This document shows positions 1 to 9,764 of a stretch of DNA of 64,000 bases, piece after piece. Source of the stretch: Ignelater luminosus (lineage: Eukaryota > Arthropoda > Insecta > Coleoptera > Elateridae); the NCBI GenBank assembly GCA_011009095.1, contig VTPC01000885.1, forward strand, positions 57,296 to 121,295, in the 5' to 3' direction. Position 1 is the first letter of the stretch, and every line of letters starts with the position of its first letter. The translations under genes and the position numbers were made by a program. A model generated the notes under the pieces. The model saw only the letters and a list, made by a program, of their open reading frames with translations. It ran no database searches and was not told where the DNA came from.

Positions 1-149
1 AGTTTTTGATTGGCAGAGAAATAATAAATAAATGCTTTAGTTAAAAAGGCAAGTGTAAATTGTTAATTAAATTTAATAGTCGTTACAGTTCAAATTAGAT
101 AAGTAAAACGCCACTGCGAGATTTATTAAGATCGTCGGGTATGATATAA

Positions 150-527
150 TATGGAAGTCCAATTTCATGGTATAGCAAGTAACAATCTTGTGTTTCGCTA
201 AGATTCTACAGAAGCAGAGTACGTATCTTTGCATGGAATTTGTAAAAAGCTATTATGGAAGCAACAAATGTTGAAAGAAGTACGTGAAAAAATCAAACAA
301 ATAAATGTGAAGACAATCAAAGAGTTTTGAAAATATTAGAAAATGAAAATATAAAGTCAACTAAACATATTATTGAAGTGCCTTCTTATTTTACAAAAAG
401 ACTCAAGAAGTTTGGAATTGTAAATTTTAAATATTGCCCAAGCAGTGAGATGTTAGCAAATGTTTTAATAAAACCATTAGGTACTAATACAATAAAATAT
501 TTCAAAAGACAAATAGAATTGATATAA
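150..527 (+). pseudogene. Copia-type retrotransposon, RNase H C-terminus of pol
   Basis: This is the last part of a Ty1/Copia polyprotein, the RNase H domain. The first piece reads GSPISWYSK (from about 151), close to the usual SWxSKKQ motif. After a frameshift comes EAEYVSLHGICKKLLW, the conserved EAEY block whose acidic residue is catalytic in the family. The last open segment (327-527) contains TKHI, a KYCPSSEMLANVLIKPLG segment and then a stop; this matches the conserved Copia ending (K-Y-C/x-T...D-x-x-T-K-P-L). Integrase and reverse transcriptase are missing because the window starts here or the copy is truncated. Two frames are needed to read about 125 residues, so it is not functional. 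The Copia assignment is firm; the subfamily is not known. Confidence 0.85.
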
Positions 528-900
528 ATTGAGGAGTGTTGAAATATAGTGTAATTTATATTTATAATCCATATTTCATTACCAACAAATGATTATTATT
601 TATAAAAATGGTGGTTGAAGTTGATTATGGAAAAAAAATGATGACATTTAAATATTTAATTTAAACCCTGAACAATTATTCAATAGGTATTACTAAAATT
701 AAAAACTTAAGAATTATTAGTTGTTACGCTAAAGTAAGTAAATTCTACACTCACTTATTCAAAGTTTACTTCAACTTGTTTGAATCCATGCAAAACCGCA
801 CTCATTTGAGAAATGTTAATGTAAGTTATCAAGATTTCAAACTCTTTATTAATCATTCTCGTTGTAATGCTTTTAAATTTTCTACTGCATAATATTCACA
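528..900 (+). repeat. Putative polypurine tract and 3' LTR of the Copia element
   Basis: Directly after the pol stop is the purine-rich GAGGAG (531-536), followed by TGTTGAAATATAGTG from 537. A purine tract followed by TGTTG is the usual layout of a Copia 3' LTR. The 5' LTR lies outside the window, so the right boundary cannot be checked; about 900, ending in ATTCACA, is only a guess. The stretch is AT-rich and holds no other coding signal. Confidence 0.45.
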
Positions 901-1149
901 TTCTCTTAAAACTGTTAATGGTTCTGAGAAAAGCAAATTTATATAAAGAATGCTTAAAACTTCAAGCCCATTTGGAACACATTAATTGGCGGAACGGCTA
1001 CACGTAGAAATATTCTCCGACTAAAACTGAGAAGAAAGGTCCTGTACAAAAATGTTTGTGGGATGTCTTCTGTTTGAAAAAGGAACAAAACAGGAGATAA
1101 TACCTCCCCAGAAAAAGAAAAGAGCTTCCGAAGAAGTAAGAAAATAGGA

Positions 1150-1350
1150 AGGCCACCAACAGATCTCTAAGGAGTGTAAAAAAGAAATGAAAATGGAGGC
1201 TGAACTAACAGAGGAAAAAAGCATAACTCAAAGAAACCTAAGAGAAATAGCAAGGAATGAAGGAGAAAATAGTCCAACGGTTAAAATCCGTTATCAAAAA
1301 ATAGAAATAAGTGGTAAACCATGAAATGGAATAAAAGGGAACAGAAACTG
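1150..1350 (+). pseudogene. LINE A copy 1, ORF1 C-terminal fragment
   Basis: The segment reads approximately LTEEKSITQRNLREIARNEG and then a stretch ending in KIRYQKIEISGKP. This corresponds to the LT-x-x-E...REIA...K-I-G-Y-x-K-L-x-I-N-G-K-x-W block at the end of the nucleic-acid-binding ORF1 protein of this family. The better preserved relatives are at 41.4 kb (IGYNKLNINGKEWRWD) and 19.4 kb. It stops after about 60 residues and is not functional. Beyond it, to about 1600, I can only follow scattered basic and acidic residues. Confidence 0.55.
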
Positions 1351-1624
1351 ATGAAGTAAGAAGAGAAGTGATCACCCAATCCAATCGACTAGTCAAAAAA
1401 CTAACAGGAGAATGGAATGAAGGTGACAAAGCGGAAACGAAAACGGTAAAAAACAAAGGCGTTGACTAGGAACATAGAAAAAGCAAAGCTCACAAAACCA
1501 AGAGAAACCAAGACCGATGATAAGAAGACAAATGTGACAAACGGAGAAGAGGCCGCAGTGAGAAAGGACATGAAAATAAACATTGAATTTAGGAAAGAAA
1601 ACAACAAAGAAGAGACAAAAAATT

Positions 1625-2285
1625 AAAAAATGTCAGAACATTGTTAGCTCCTGGAAAAACATATGAACTAATAAATGAACTTGAGAAATACAAAGAAATA
1701 AAATAGAATGGAGAGAGAAAAATAGACGGAAAAATTATGCAATATGGTACAAAAACAAAGAAACCAGGATATGGAAGAACAGCATTTGTTGTATAAAGGA
1801 AACTAAAAGAAATGGTTACTGAATTTAAAGCAATAAAAAACAAACCAAGGAACATATCCATAATTAATGCGTATGCACCAACGGAAACAACGAAGGGGGA
1901 GACAAAACAAAGATTCTATGAGAGATTAGAAGAGGCAAGCGATTTAATGCCACAAGAAGACATGAAAAGATAGAAACAATAGAGAAGTAGCTGATTTATA
2001 CACAAACGCGAGAAAACAAACAATAATGAAAAACCATTGTGCAGTTTTGCGGCAGCGATAGACATGTTTATAATGAACAAGAAGTTTAATCACAAGAAGA
2101 TTCATAAAAACCTGGATCAAGCTAGAATGTACGGAAAGAAATCATCTGGACCACATATTAGTAAAAGATAAAAACCGTACAGCAATAAATAATATCAGAT
2201 CCTACAGAGACGCAAATATAGATTCGGATCACTTCCTTGTAATCGACAAATACAAAATAATACCAATACCAAAAAAAAAGAAAAA
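1625..2285 (+). pseudogene. LINE A copy 1, APE-like endonuclease domain
   Basis: The domain nicks target DNA to prime reverse transcription. Visible pieces in order are KNVRTLLAPGKTYELINELE (the usual TWNVRTL start), KPGYGRTAFVV, ISIINAYAPTETTKGETKQRF (N and Y of the VxxYAPT motif kept), LDHILVKDK (the (I)DHIL motif) and SYRDANIDSDHFLV (the SDH motif, with the active-site D-H pair kept). The GDFNA motif is lost in a garbled stretch around 1950-2000. Several frame changes and stops occur, so it is dead. Domain identity is well supported by motif order. Confidence 0.75.
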
Positions 2286-2979
2286 CAGAATACAAACAAC
2301 CGAATGGGAAGAAAAAAATTAGAAGAAGGAAAATATAGGAGAAGGTACGAAGAAGAAGTAGAAAAGAAACTAAAACTGAGACAGATAGAAATCACAGTAG
2401 AAGATATGTGGAAAGAAATGAAAGAAAAAGTAATAAGCGCTACAGAAAAGACACTAAGATATCAGAAAAATATAAGAAGAAAAAATGATTTGAAGAAGGA
2501 TGCTGACAGGGCATAGAAATTTTAACAATTGGCAAGAATGAAATGGCTTAAGACGAACAAAGAAAACAGACACACATATAAACAGAAAAGAAAAGAAACA
2601 AATAAACTTTGTAAAAAGAAAAAAAAACAATATGACGGAAAACTGATCGATTGAAAAAGAATGCACTATACAAATATCTAAAACTGAATAAAAAGAACAA
2701 CATGCTGGCAACTATTATTGGAGGTGACGTATGGAAAAAAGCACTTGGACGAATTGTACGAAGATGAAAATATAACAAATGCAAATACGCAAGTAATAAC
2801 AAACGAAATTCTTGAAAACCTGGAAGAAAGCCATCATATAAAGAAGTAGCAGAACATATAAAGAAACTCAAAAATAAAAAAAAACCACGATGAGACCAAA
2901 TAAGCGCCAAAATAATAAGATACGGCGGGAAAGAACTATATACCGAACTTTTTGAGTTAGTTAAGCTAACAGAAAAAAA

Positions 2980-3592
2980 TGCCTGAAGAATGGAGGTTAG
3001 GTTTGATAATCACGATTCCAAAACAAGGAGACATCTCAAAATGTACAAACTACAGAGGTATCACGTTATTAAATGTCACGTACAAAATAATACAAAACAA
3101 AATCAATAATGAAAGAGAGGCTAACACATCACACTGAAAATATAATAGATGGGTTCCAGAAAAGAAAGAGGAACGACCGACGCAATACATATACTGAAAC
3201 AAATTGCAGAAAAGAGCTACAAACATGATATAGACATACCTTACACTACTCTTTCTACTCATAGACTACAAACAGGCTTTTGACTAGAATAGAAGAGAAA
3301 ACATAATACAGGACCTTGAAGACCTCAATACGCCTAACAACATAATCAACCTTACCAAAATGACAACGGAAGAATCAATAGCAAGAATACAAATAGGGAA
3401 AACTATAACAGATAACATAGAAGCAGAAAGGGGTATTCGACAAGGAGACACGTTTTCAGCGTTATTCTATATAACATCGATCGACTGCATTGTCAAAAAA
3501 GTGAGATACCCGGGAACAATTAATAAGAACTTAATACAAATGGTGGCATATGCCTACGATATAGCTATTGTTGCAAGAGACAAAAAATAAAT
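2980..3592 (+). pseudogene. LINE A copy 1, reverse transcriptase core
   Basis: Recognisable RT blocks are IPKQGDISKCTNYRGITLLN (finger block, usually KKGD...NYRGI), FIDYKQAF at about 3255-3282, then an open segment (3360-3590) with GIRQGDTFSA (normally GLRQGDPLS) and VAYAYDIAIVARDKK. The last is the catalytic YADD box, read here as YAYD: the codon for the first of the two metal-binding aspartates has become tyrosine. Stops and frame changes also interrupt it. The linker between endonuclease and RT (2300-2900) survives as an open lysine/glutamate-rich stretch at 2304-2516 and smaller scraps. Confidence 0.8.
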
Positions 3593-4029
3593 AGGGAAAG
3601 CACTATTAGCAATAATAGAAAAATCAAAAAAAAGAGGTCAAATATACATGACGCAAAAACAACGAAAAACAATTAAACAACTAACTTTATAATAAAGCAT
3701 AAACTTGAAGACTTAAGAACGATGTTGAGCAGAACAAAGAAAAGGACTCACATACAACGCCGAATACAACAAGAAAACAAAGCAACAAAAAAATCTTAAA
3801 AGACAAAAAACTAAAAATGAATACGAAAAAATCAACAACCATACGAGCTATAGTTACTTGTGGAACTGAAACATAAAGTTTGGCAACAGACAAAGAAGAA
3901 TAACTAAAAGTTCTTGAAATAAAAATTATAACAACGATAATAGAATTGAAAACAGAAAACGAAAAAAAAAATAAGAAGCTTAATAAACCATAAAATTGAG
4001 AAAACATTAAAAAGCAAGAATATAGTAAA

Positions 4030-4285
4030 ATTCTCCAAAGCACAGCGGTTAAGAGGGCATGCTCACATATTCAGAAAAAAAAAGAAGCAATAATACTAAA
4101 ATTAACAGAATGAAGATTAGCAGAAGGAAAATCGAGAGGGAGACCCAAAATTCGGTGGAAGAAACAAATAAAGAAAAACATGAAGGAAATAAATATCAAG
4201 AACAAGAACAAAGCCATAAACAACAGAAAAGAATAGAGGAAAATAGTAAAACAAGCAAAAAACACGCCCTAAGCTATAGCGGTTC
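4030..4285 (+). pseudogene. LINE A copy 1, C-terminal tail
   Basis: Reading frames here give RLRGHAHIFRKK, then WRLAEGKSRGRPKIRWKKQI and NRKEWRKIVKQAK. This is the G-H-x-x-R-x ... G-R-P-x-x-R-W ... W-R-x-x-V tail found at the very C-terminus of these LINE proteins. It is followed shortly by the element's 3' end. Frames shift at least once. The segment 3600-4030 between RT core and tail is too degenerate to follow. Confidence 0.75.
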
Positions 4286-4344
4286 AGAACAGCTAGAACT
4301 TCTTAAAAAATGTATAGCTTGTAGTATAATGAACTAATTTTCTT

Positions 4345-4745
4345 TAAATGTTTTGGATGGGACTACTAACAGGCAACACTATCGGACCTCACGTTTTACC
4401 ACATCGTCTGAATGGAGAAACTTATTTTCAATTTATTAACTCAATCTGCGAAATGGACTAATCTGGATGCATGATGGTGCACCAGCTCATGACGCCTATA
4501 ACGTCAGCGAATGGTTGAACGAAAATCTTCCGCAGCATTGGTCGTAATGACCCTATGTCGTGGCCATCGCGGTCCCCTGATTTAAATCCTTTGGATTTTT
4601 TTCGTTTGGAGTTTTCTGAATTGCGTAATAGAATCTTCAAGTTGGCTGATGTCGGTATGCCTCTGACATCTGAAGTAAGAAGACGTTCTGTTTTTACACA
4701 TTGTTCCAAAAACGGTTTAAAAATCCTTTCAATGTCAGTGGTTTA
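4345..4745 (+). pseudogene. Mariner-like (IS630-Tc1-mariner) transposase fragment
   Basis: The C-terminal half of a DDE transposase is visible: GPHVLPHRLNGETYFQFI, then WMHDGAPAH (second catalytic aspartate), then after a frameshift and stops GRNDPMSWPSRSPDLNPLDFF (third aspartate in the SPDLxPLD motif) and RRSVFTHCSKNG at the end. About 41 residues separate the two aspartates, so it would fall in a DD41D-like group; the frameshift makes this count approximate. The N-terminus, first aspartate and left end are missing. It runs without a clear gap into a pogo fragment. Confidence 0.75.
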
Positions 4746-5272
4746 GCTGGCCGAAAATGGTTAAAGTTATTTTTGAATAGGTACCCTGATGTAGCACGAA
4801 GAAAATCGCAATTTATGAACTCGGCAAGAGCTGCTAAATTAATTAGATTTATAATCAGAAACCATTTCGAGAAACTGGTAATGATAAATCTAAGGTTTTT
4901 AAGTCATTGTTAGTTTCTAAACCGATTTTTGGGTTTTACAGGTAATGCTTGAATTAGATATCATAGACAAGCCACATCGAATTTTTAATATTGATAAAGA
5001 GGGTTGTCGGTTTAACCTACACAAAGCGCAGCAAGTCTTTGCCCAAGTTTTGAAAAAAGTTCATCTAATTGGGCAAGAATACGCAAAACATTTATCCACG
5101 GTAGGTTGTAGTAATGCTTTAAGGCAAATGATACCGTCCATGCTTCTCTTTAAAGGCAAGTGTAAGAAGATTGAATGGCTGGATAATCTACCACCCTTTG
5201 ATGAGTTTAATAAAGCGAAAGTTGAAATAATGTTGATCATAAAAACTAAACAAAAAGATAAGAGTTTTTAAA
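4712..5272 (+). pseudogene. pogo-type transposase, N-terminal DNA-binding and early DDE region
   Basis: The first open segment carries LAGRKWLKLFLNRYPDVARR and SARAAK, the CENP-B-type DNA-binding helix-turn-helix typical of pogo/jerky proteins (AGxxWxxxFLxRxP). The second, 4945-5271, begins LELDIIDKPHRIFNIDKEG, where the aspartate of NIDKEG matches the first DDE residue (usually N-x-D-E-T-G), and continues with IPSMLLFKGK, the usual IPPMxIFKGK block. The reading breaks off after the LPPFDEF segment, before the second and third catalytic residues. LINE B coding begins within about 20 bases of the stop. A pogo C-terminus lies at 20.4-21.5 kb on the other strand; whether both belong to one family cannot be judged, as they do not overlap. 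Confidence 0.8.
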
Positions 5273-5289
5273 ATAGTAAAAGATGGTCA

Positions 5290-5913
5290 CGGTTTATTTT
5301 ATTCAGGAGTGGAAAAACATATGTGGGATCAGGCTGGGGTAGCCTGTTTGGTTCACAGAGTGAATTTGAACAGAGTTAAAAGTTGGAATTTGTTAACGAA
5401 AGAATAATGAACTTAAGGTATGACGTTAGTGAAAATCAGATAGTAGCAATAATAATAGTGTATGCTCCAAATGAATCAGATAAAAAGGCAGAAAAGGGTG
5501 CTTTTTGGGCATGCCTGCAAGAAAACCTAGAAAACGCTCAAGACGCCATCATAATTGAAGGAGACTTTAATGGAAGAGTAGGTAAAAATGAAATAACAAC
5601 AGAGAAAACGGTTGGAAGGTATGGTGAAGGTTTAATAAATAATAATAGAGAAAGAATAATCCATTTCTGCATTGTGAACGATTTATTTGTAACAAACATG
5701 TCTTTTGAACATGCTGAAATTCATAAATACACAAGAGTGGTAGAAAGTAGGAATGAAAAGTCGATAACAGATTTGTTACTGATGAAAAAGATAGATCGAA
5801 TAAAAGTTAAAGGTGTCAGGGTAAAACGACAATTCGAAATAGAAAGCGATCATTTTCTGGTAGAAGCCAAGCTAAAATGCAAAATTAAGGAAAGGTTTAC
5901 AGATGCATTGTAA
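5290..5913 (+). pseudogene. LINE B, APE-like endonuclease
   Basis: It begins inside the domain with LFYSGVEKHMWDQAGVACLV, then after a frame change runs open from 5383 to 5913 for 176 residues. Motifs seen are IIIVYAPNESDKK, IIIEGDFNGRVGKNE (catalytic D and N of GDFN), EIHKYTRV (normally HKYTW), and ESDHFLVEAKLK (SDH with catalytic D-H). The start near WNVxG and the first glutamate motif are missing. This is the best preserved endonuclease in the window. It lacks its amino end and is followed by stops, so no product is expected. Confidence 0.85.
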
Positions 5914-6128
5914 AATGAAGAATTTAAGCATATTAGAAGTTATAAGTTACTGAAAGTAGAGTTTGAAAAGAATTACCAAGAGAAGGTGCGGAAAGAGTTG
6001 GAAGTAAGGAAAAACAGTTTGATGTCGAAAGATTTGGAAGTAAGGTGGAATAGCTTCGAAGAAGTAATAATTAAATCATCAGAAAAAGTTTGCGAGATGA
6101 TTACGAAATCGAATAAGATGAAGTAAGC

Positions 6129-6954
6129 ATGGAAATAAAACGTACAAAAGACTATTGGCAAAAGTATCTGATGTCAAAATCATCCGAAGATTATGCCGAG
6201 TATCAAAGACAAAGAAAAAGAGCGAAGGATACTGTTAGAAAAGCAAAAATAGTGGCTTGGAAAAAGTTTGGTGAAGACCTAGAAAATACAGGAGAAGGAA
6301 ATAAAAAAAAGTGATTCTTTATGTTAAGAGGTCTGAAGCGTGAGGAAGGACCAAGCATACACTGGATTAAAGACTGCAGTGGCAACATGTTAACTAAGAA
6401 TAAAGATATTAAGGAAAGATGGAAAGAGTATTTTTGTGAAGTATTGGAGAAGAAAGGAGCGACTATTAAGAAAAGCAAGTTAAGGGATGGATCAAATATA
6501 GATAAAGAGTACAAAGAGGAAATAACGACAGATGAATTTAAAGGTGCATTAAGACTCATAAAAAATGGAATAGACAATATTAAACCTGAAATGTTAAAGA
6601 AGATGGGTGAAGAAGGGGAGTTTGTGTTAAGGGAAATTTTAAATAAAATTTGGTATGATAAAAAAGTTCCAATTAAATGGCAGACAGCGATCATAATGCC
6701 GTTGCATAAACGCGGAGATAGAATGCTATACGAAAATTACAGAGGCATATCTTTGTTATGCACAGCGAGTACAATTTATGAAAGATTATTGGAAAGTAGA
6801 CTGAAAAAATTAGTTGAGCCAACCTTGGAAGACACGCAAGCTGGTTTTAGAAAAGCAAGAAATATGCAAGAGTGGGTGTTCACGTTCAGACAAATTGGTG
6901 AGAAACTAATTCGGAGAGGAGAGAAAATTTATATATGTGTCATAGATATACATA
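6129..6954 (+). pseudogene. LINE B, linker and RT finger region
   Basis: A basic linker (KAKDTVRKAKIVAWKKFGED) leads into WKEYFCEVLE, then the long segment 6321-6954 with IKNGIDNIKPEMLKKMGEE (normally KNGKAPGxDxIxxE), WQTAIIMPLHKRGDRMLYEN and YRGISLLCTA (RT block 2), and TQAGFRKARNMQEWVFTFRQ (block 3, usually AGFRKGRSTxD). It ends at ICVIDI, just before the F-D-x-x-K-A-F-D catalytic block, exactly where the TIR element inserts. The continuing open frame to 7022 is insertion sequence, not LINE. Confidence 0.85.
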
Positions 6955-7847
6955 CAGTGTGTCCACATTTTGATGCTCACTATTGGGATCTCGGAAATTG
7001 TAAGAGATACGAAGTCGGTTAAATTAGAAAAGATTTGGCTATTTTGGAGATCAGTTTACTTATGCTTTTGTTTTATCAAGAAAGTTCACGGCTTACTAAA
7101 TATTTGCTAAAAACGAAATTATCTTATTTTTTATTAAGAGCAATATCTCAGGGACGAGTAAAAATAGAAAAGCACAGTAAAGAGGGTGTTTTAAAGAATT
7201 TACTCCAAAACACAAAAAAATTATTTTCGCAATTGTCTTTTGTTTTACTTCGGCGGTGAAATTTAAATCCAGATTTTTTCTAATAGAACGCCTACTTGAT
7301 TTCCATATTACTGAACTGCACGCCTTAAATGCTTTTCAGTGATACATAGTTTGACATAGCTATTCTTTTGTTTTACCGAGTTATGAAGTGAAAATCATCT
7401 TTCATCATAGTATGCCATGACATCTAACACACAAAGTGGTGGAGTTTTATCAAAGAAATTCATTTGTTATGAAAACATTGCTAAAGCAAAATAAATACCC
7501 CTTTATGGAGCATTAGCTGCTTATTTGATGCTATCTGTGAATGCTCAGTAAAGTATCTTAAAAGCGTTTTTTGTTTTGTTTTAGCAATTGTTACATAACA
7601 AATGTTTATCTGATAAAAATCAATGATTTTCATATGTTTAAAGCCATGGCACACTAAGTGAGAAATGCTTTTTATTTTAAAAAAATAAAAATAATTTTGT
7701 TTTTAGCAAATATCTAGTAAGCCGTGAACTTTTTTGAAAAACAAAAGCGTAAGTAAACTGATCTCCAATCTTTTCTAATTTAACTGACTTCGTATCTCTT
7801 ACAATTTCCGAGATCCCAATAGTGAGCATCGAAATGTGGACACACTG
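6955..7847 (+). mobile_element. TIR element 1 (893 bp, non-autonomous, Tc1/mariner-like)
   Basis: The left end starts CAGTGTGTCCACATTTTGAT and the right end is its near-perfect inverse (ATCGAAATGTGGACACACTG). The inverted arms run about 165-170 bp (left to about 7125, right from about 7680) with few mismatches, including a small indel. A TA dinucleotide lies outside each end (6953-6954 and 7848-7849), the duplication expected for Tc1/mariner transposition. The interior (7130-7680) is AT-rich and has no transposase signal, so it would have been moved in trans. It interrupts the LINE B reverse transcriptase. Strand is arbitrary because the element is symmetrical. Confidence 0.85.
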
Positions 7848-7863
7848 TATGTTCATAAATAAT

Positions 7864-8144
7864 GTACCATGTGTACCAAAATGGTTGAGAACTGTTTGAA
7901 ATTCCCGCGTCTTCACAGTGTTACTTGTTGTTTATATTTGTTTTTGTAAAAATGTTAATGATGTAAGAATTATTGTATTTAATTGTTTTGTTTACTGATC
8001 GTTTTTAAAACTGGAAAATTTATAAAAGATACGCCACTGATTCGAGGTAGACAAGGATGAGGGAATAAGTGCTGCCCATCTTTAAATATATTTCTTTGCT
8101 GGGAATTTTCAAACTGTTCTCAACCATTTTGGAACACATGGTAC
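7864..8144. mobile_element. Short inverted-repeat element (281 bp, 44-bp arms)
   Basis: Left arm 7864-7906 begins GTACCATGTGTACCAAAATG; the right arm 8101-8144 is its inverse with two substitutions and one single-base indel. The arms could form a strong hairpin around about 194 bp of AT-rich loop. It sits 15 bp from the right end of TIR element 1, and LINE B coding resumes one base after it (AAACACATTTGAAACAGGG). No target-site duplication is evident. It could be a separate MITE or the rest of a larger fold-back element. Confidence 0.7.
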
Positions 8145-8550
8145 AAACACATTTGAAACAGGGAAGGAGATTAGGCAAGGCAGTATCTTAAGTTCACTTT
8201 TATTTATTACAACTATGGATGAAGTAACCAAAGCTGTAAAATCTAAGACTAAAGGGGTAGTGAATACAGAAATTTACAACTGATGTACGCGGACGATCTC
8301 ATTTTATGTGCAACAACCAAAGAAAATCTACAAGAGAATATAAAACACTAGAAAGAAGAATTGGAAAAATATAACATGAAGATAAATCTGAAGAAAACAG
8401 AGATAATGGTGCTAGGGAAGGAAAATGTCGATGTCTAGTTAACAATTGGAAACGACATTATGAAACAAGTGGGGAATATAAAATATTTAGGTTCGATGAT
8501 TCAAAATGATTGCCACTTGAATATGGAGTTGAATAATACATTTAATAGCG
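8145..8550 (+). pseudogene. LINE B, RT palm with intact YADD
   Basis: RT coding resumes with FETGKEIRQGSILSSLLFITT (block with RQGSxLSxxLF), then TMDEVTKAV, then LMYADDLILCATTKENLQEN, the catalytic YADD box complete, followed by EKYNMKINLKKTEIMVLGKE and IKYLGSMIQND (thumb start). A frame change is needed just before YADD. The block with FIDxxKAFD, which should come before, was lost at the interruption. It is cut again at about 8550 in FNSA by the fold-back element. Confidence 0.85.
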
Positions 8551-9587
8551 CAATAAGCTGGGAAAAAAGGCCGAATAAGAAAAACATTCAACTTGAATTT
8601 GAAAAAACTTTTTTGCAATGAGTTCTTTATGACCCCAGGATCATTCATGACTATTGATCAACTCTTTTAACCACCCCCTTTCTGGAGATTTTTTTTTTAT
8701 TTGTGAAAATATGTGAATTTTAGCTCGAAAATGGCTTCTAGGAGGTTTTTTGAGTCGCTGATCACGAATCCGATATTAGTTTTCCGGAAAAACCGTCGTG
8801 AAAAATTTAAAAAATGTTCCATTTTCTTCATTTTTCTCATGTTTAACCGCCCTTAGGGGGAAGTTCATTTCGCCTTTGATGTAGTCGACATGTTTGGAAC
8901 CAGTTTTCACTGTTGCAGTAAAAATTGCGAAAAACCCGTGGAAAATAATTGGGAAATTTTCAAAAAAAAAACGTGTTTCATGTCGATTTCTGGACAATAG
9001 CATGCTGCCACTTCGAAAATAACAACGAAAACATCTAGAAAGAAAAGTTTTTTTTTTAATTTTCCAATTCTCCACGACCAGGTTGGTTTTTCCGGAAAAC
9101 TAATATCGGATTCGTGATCGGCGACCGAAAAAACTATCTGGAACCCATTTTCGAGCTGAAATTCCAAACTTTTTCCCAAATTGTCTGATTTTCCACGGCC
9201 AGAGTGGCTTTTTCGAAAAACTAATATCGGATTCGTGATCAGCAACCAAAAAGACCTTCTAGTTAAAATTTAAAATGTTCACGAACAAGAAAACTTTTTT
9301 CAGAAATTAGGCCAAATTTTCCGTTTTTCCACGGCCGGATTCGTGATCAGCGATCCAGAATACCTCATAGAAGCCATTTTTGAGCTAAAATTCACACATT
9401 TTCACAGATAAAAAAAATCTCTAGAAAGGGGGTGGTTAAAAAGGTTGATTTCGCGATTTGTGGCAGAAGGGGGGACGGGGGGAAGGTCTCAATAGTCATG
9501 AATGACCTTGGAGTCATATAAAACTCATTGCAAAAAAGAGTTCTCAAATTCGTGCTGAGTGTTTTTTTTTATTCTCCCAGCTCATTG
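8551..9587. mobile_element. Fold-back element (about 1.04 kb) with internal tandem repeats
   Basis: The outer ends CAATAAGCTGGGA (8551) and TCCCAGCTCATTG (to 9587) are inverse copies with one mismatch. Further in, the left arm AAAACATTCAACTTGAATTT, CTTTTTTGCAATGAGTTCTT and TCATTCATGACTATTGA is matched inverted on the right (TCAATAGTCATGAATGACC and onward), as are the pairs around TTTAACCACCCCCTTTCTGG (8667) and CTAGAAAGGGGGTGGTTAAA (9421). The arms are about 230-250 bp and imperfect. The interior holds tandem copies of a unit containing GGATTCGTGATC. No transposase is seen. The ends could be off by about 10 bp, and a short AATAG near both flanks is only a weak duplication candidate. Confidence 0.75.
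9066..9366 (+). repeat. Tandem repeat units inside the fold-back element
   Basis: Three direct units start near 9074, 9194 and 9331 (spacing about 120 and 137 bp), each with CCACG(G/A)CC and the core CGGATTCGTGATC(A/G)GCG or AGC. The first two also share CGGAAAAC/CGAAAAAC-TAATAT just before the core. An inverted copy of the core lies at about 8752-8790 in the left arm (GATCACGAATCCGATATTAG). The unit is GC-richer than its surroundings. This looks like a small satellite-like array carried in a mobile element; no coding role is visible. Confidence 0.7.
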
Positions 9588-9764
9588 ATTGGACTAATAG
9601 GGTTTACTTCGCATTGTTAAAACCATAAGTAAAAGGATAGTCAGTAAGAAAATACAGTATTTATACCAGTTTTGCTATATGGAACAGAATCTTGGAATTT
9701 CTCTGACCGACATAAATCCATGCTGAGAGCGTGTGAGATGAAGTTTTTAAGAAGGATATAGGAG
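9588..9764 (+). pseudogene. LINE B, RT thumb region
   Basis: Coding resumes as NRVYFALLKP and, in another frame, VFIPVLLYGTESWNFSDRHK, then MLRACEMKFLRRI. This fits the Y-K-T-x-x-x-P-x-L-x-Y-G-x-E-x-W ... A-x-E-x-x-F-L-R-R segment between the RT core and the C-terminal tail. It is cut in FLRRI by the hAT element, and the text continues at 12,450 as GVTKCDKIQNEIIRERLGVE, which joins naturally to it. Confidence 0.75.

Larger units (their letters stand above)
980..4335 (+). mobile_element. LINE family A, copy 1 (APE-type non-LTR retrotransposon)
   Basis: In order there are an ORF1 tail, an apurinic-type endonuclease, a reverse transcriptase and the C-terminal tail typical of many insect LINEs, all on the plus strand but scattered over three frames with many stops. 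The same modules occur in the copies at 16.39-20.27 kb and 40.6-45.86 kb, so I treat them as one family. Past the coding tail, the sequence CGCCCTAAGCTATAGCGG (from about 4265) resembles the 3' hairpin of the other two copies. Both ends are approximate and no target-site duplication was found. Clade (RTE-like or related) is not settled. Confidence 0.75.

Noticed and set aside
1021-2910. Minus-strand frames rich in phenylalanine and serine, resembling membrane proteins
   Set aside because: They are antisense shadows of the A-rich LINE A copy 1; no signal peptide logic or family match.
9074-9366. CRISPR-like array (repeated core with spacers)
   Set aside because: Only three diverged units with related intervening sequence inside a fold-back element; no cas genes; eukaryotic context.
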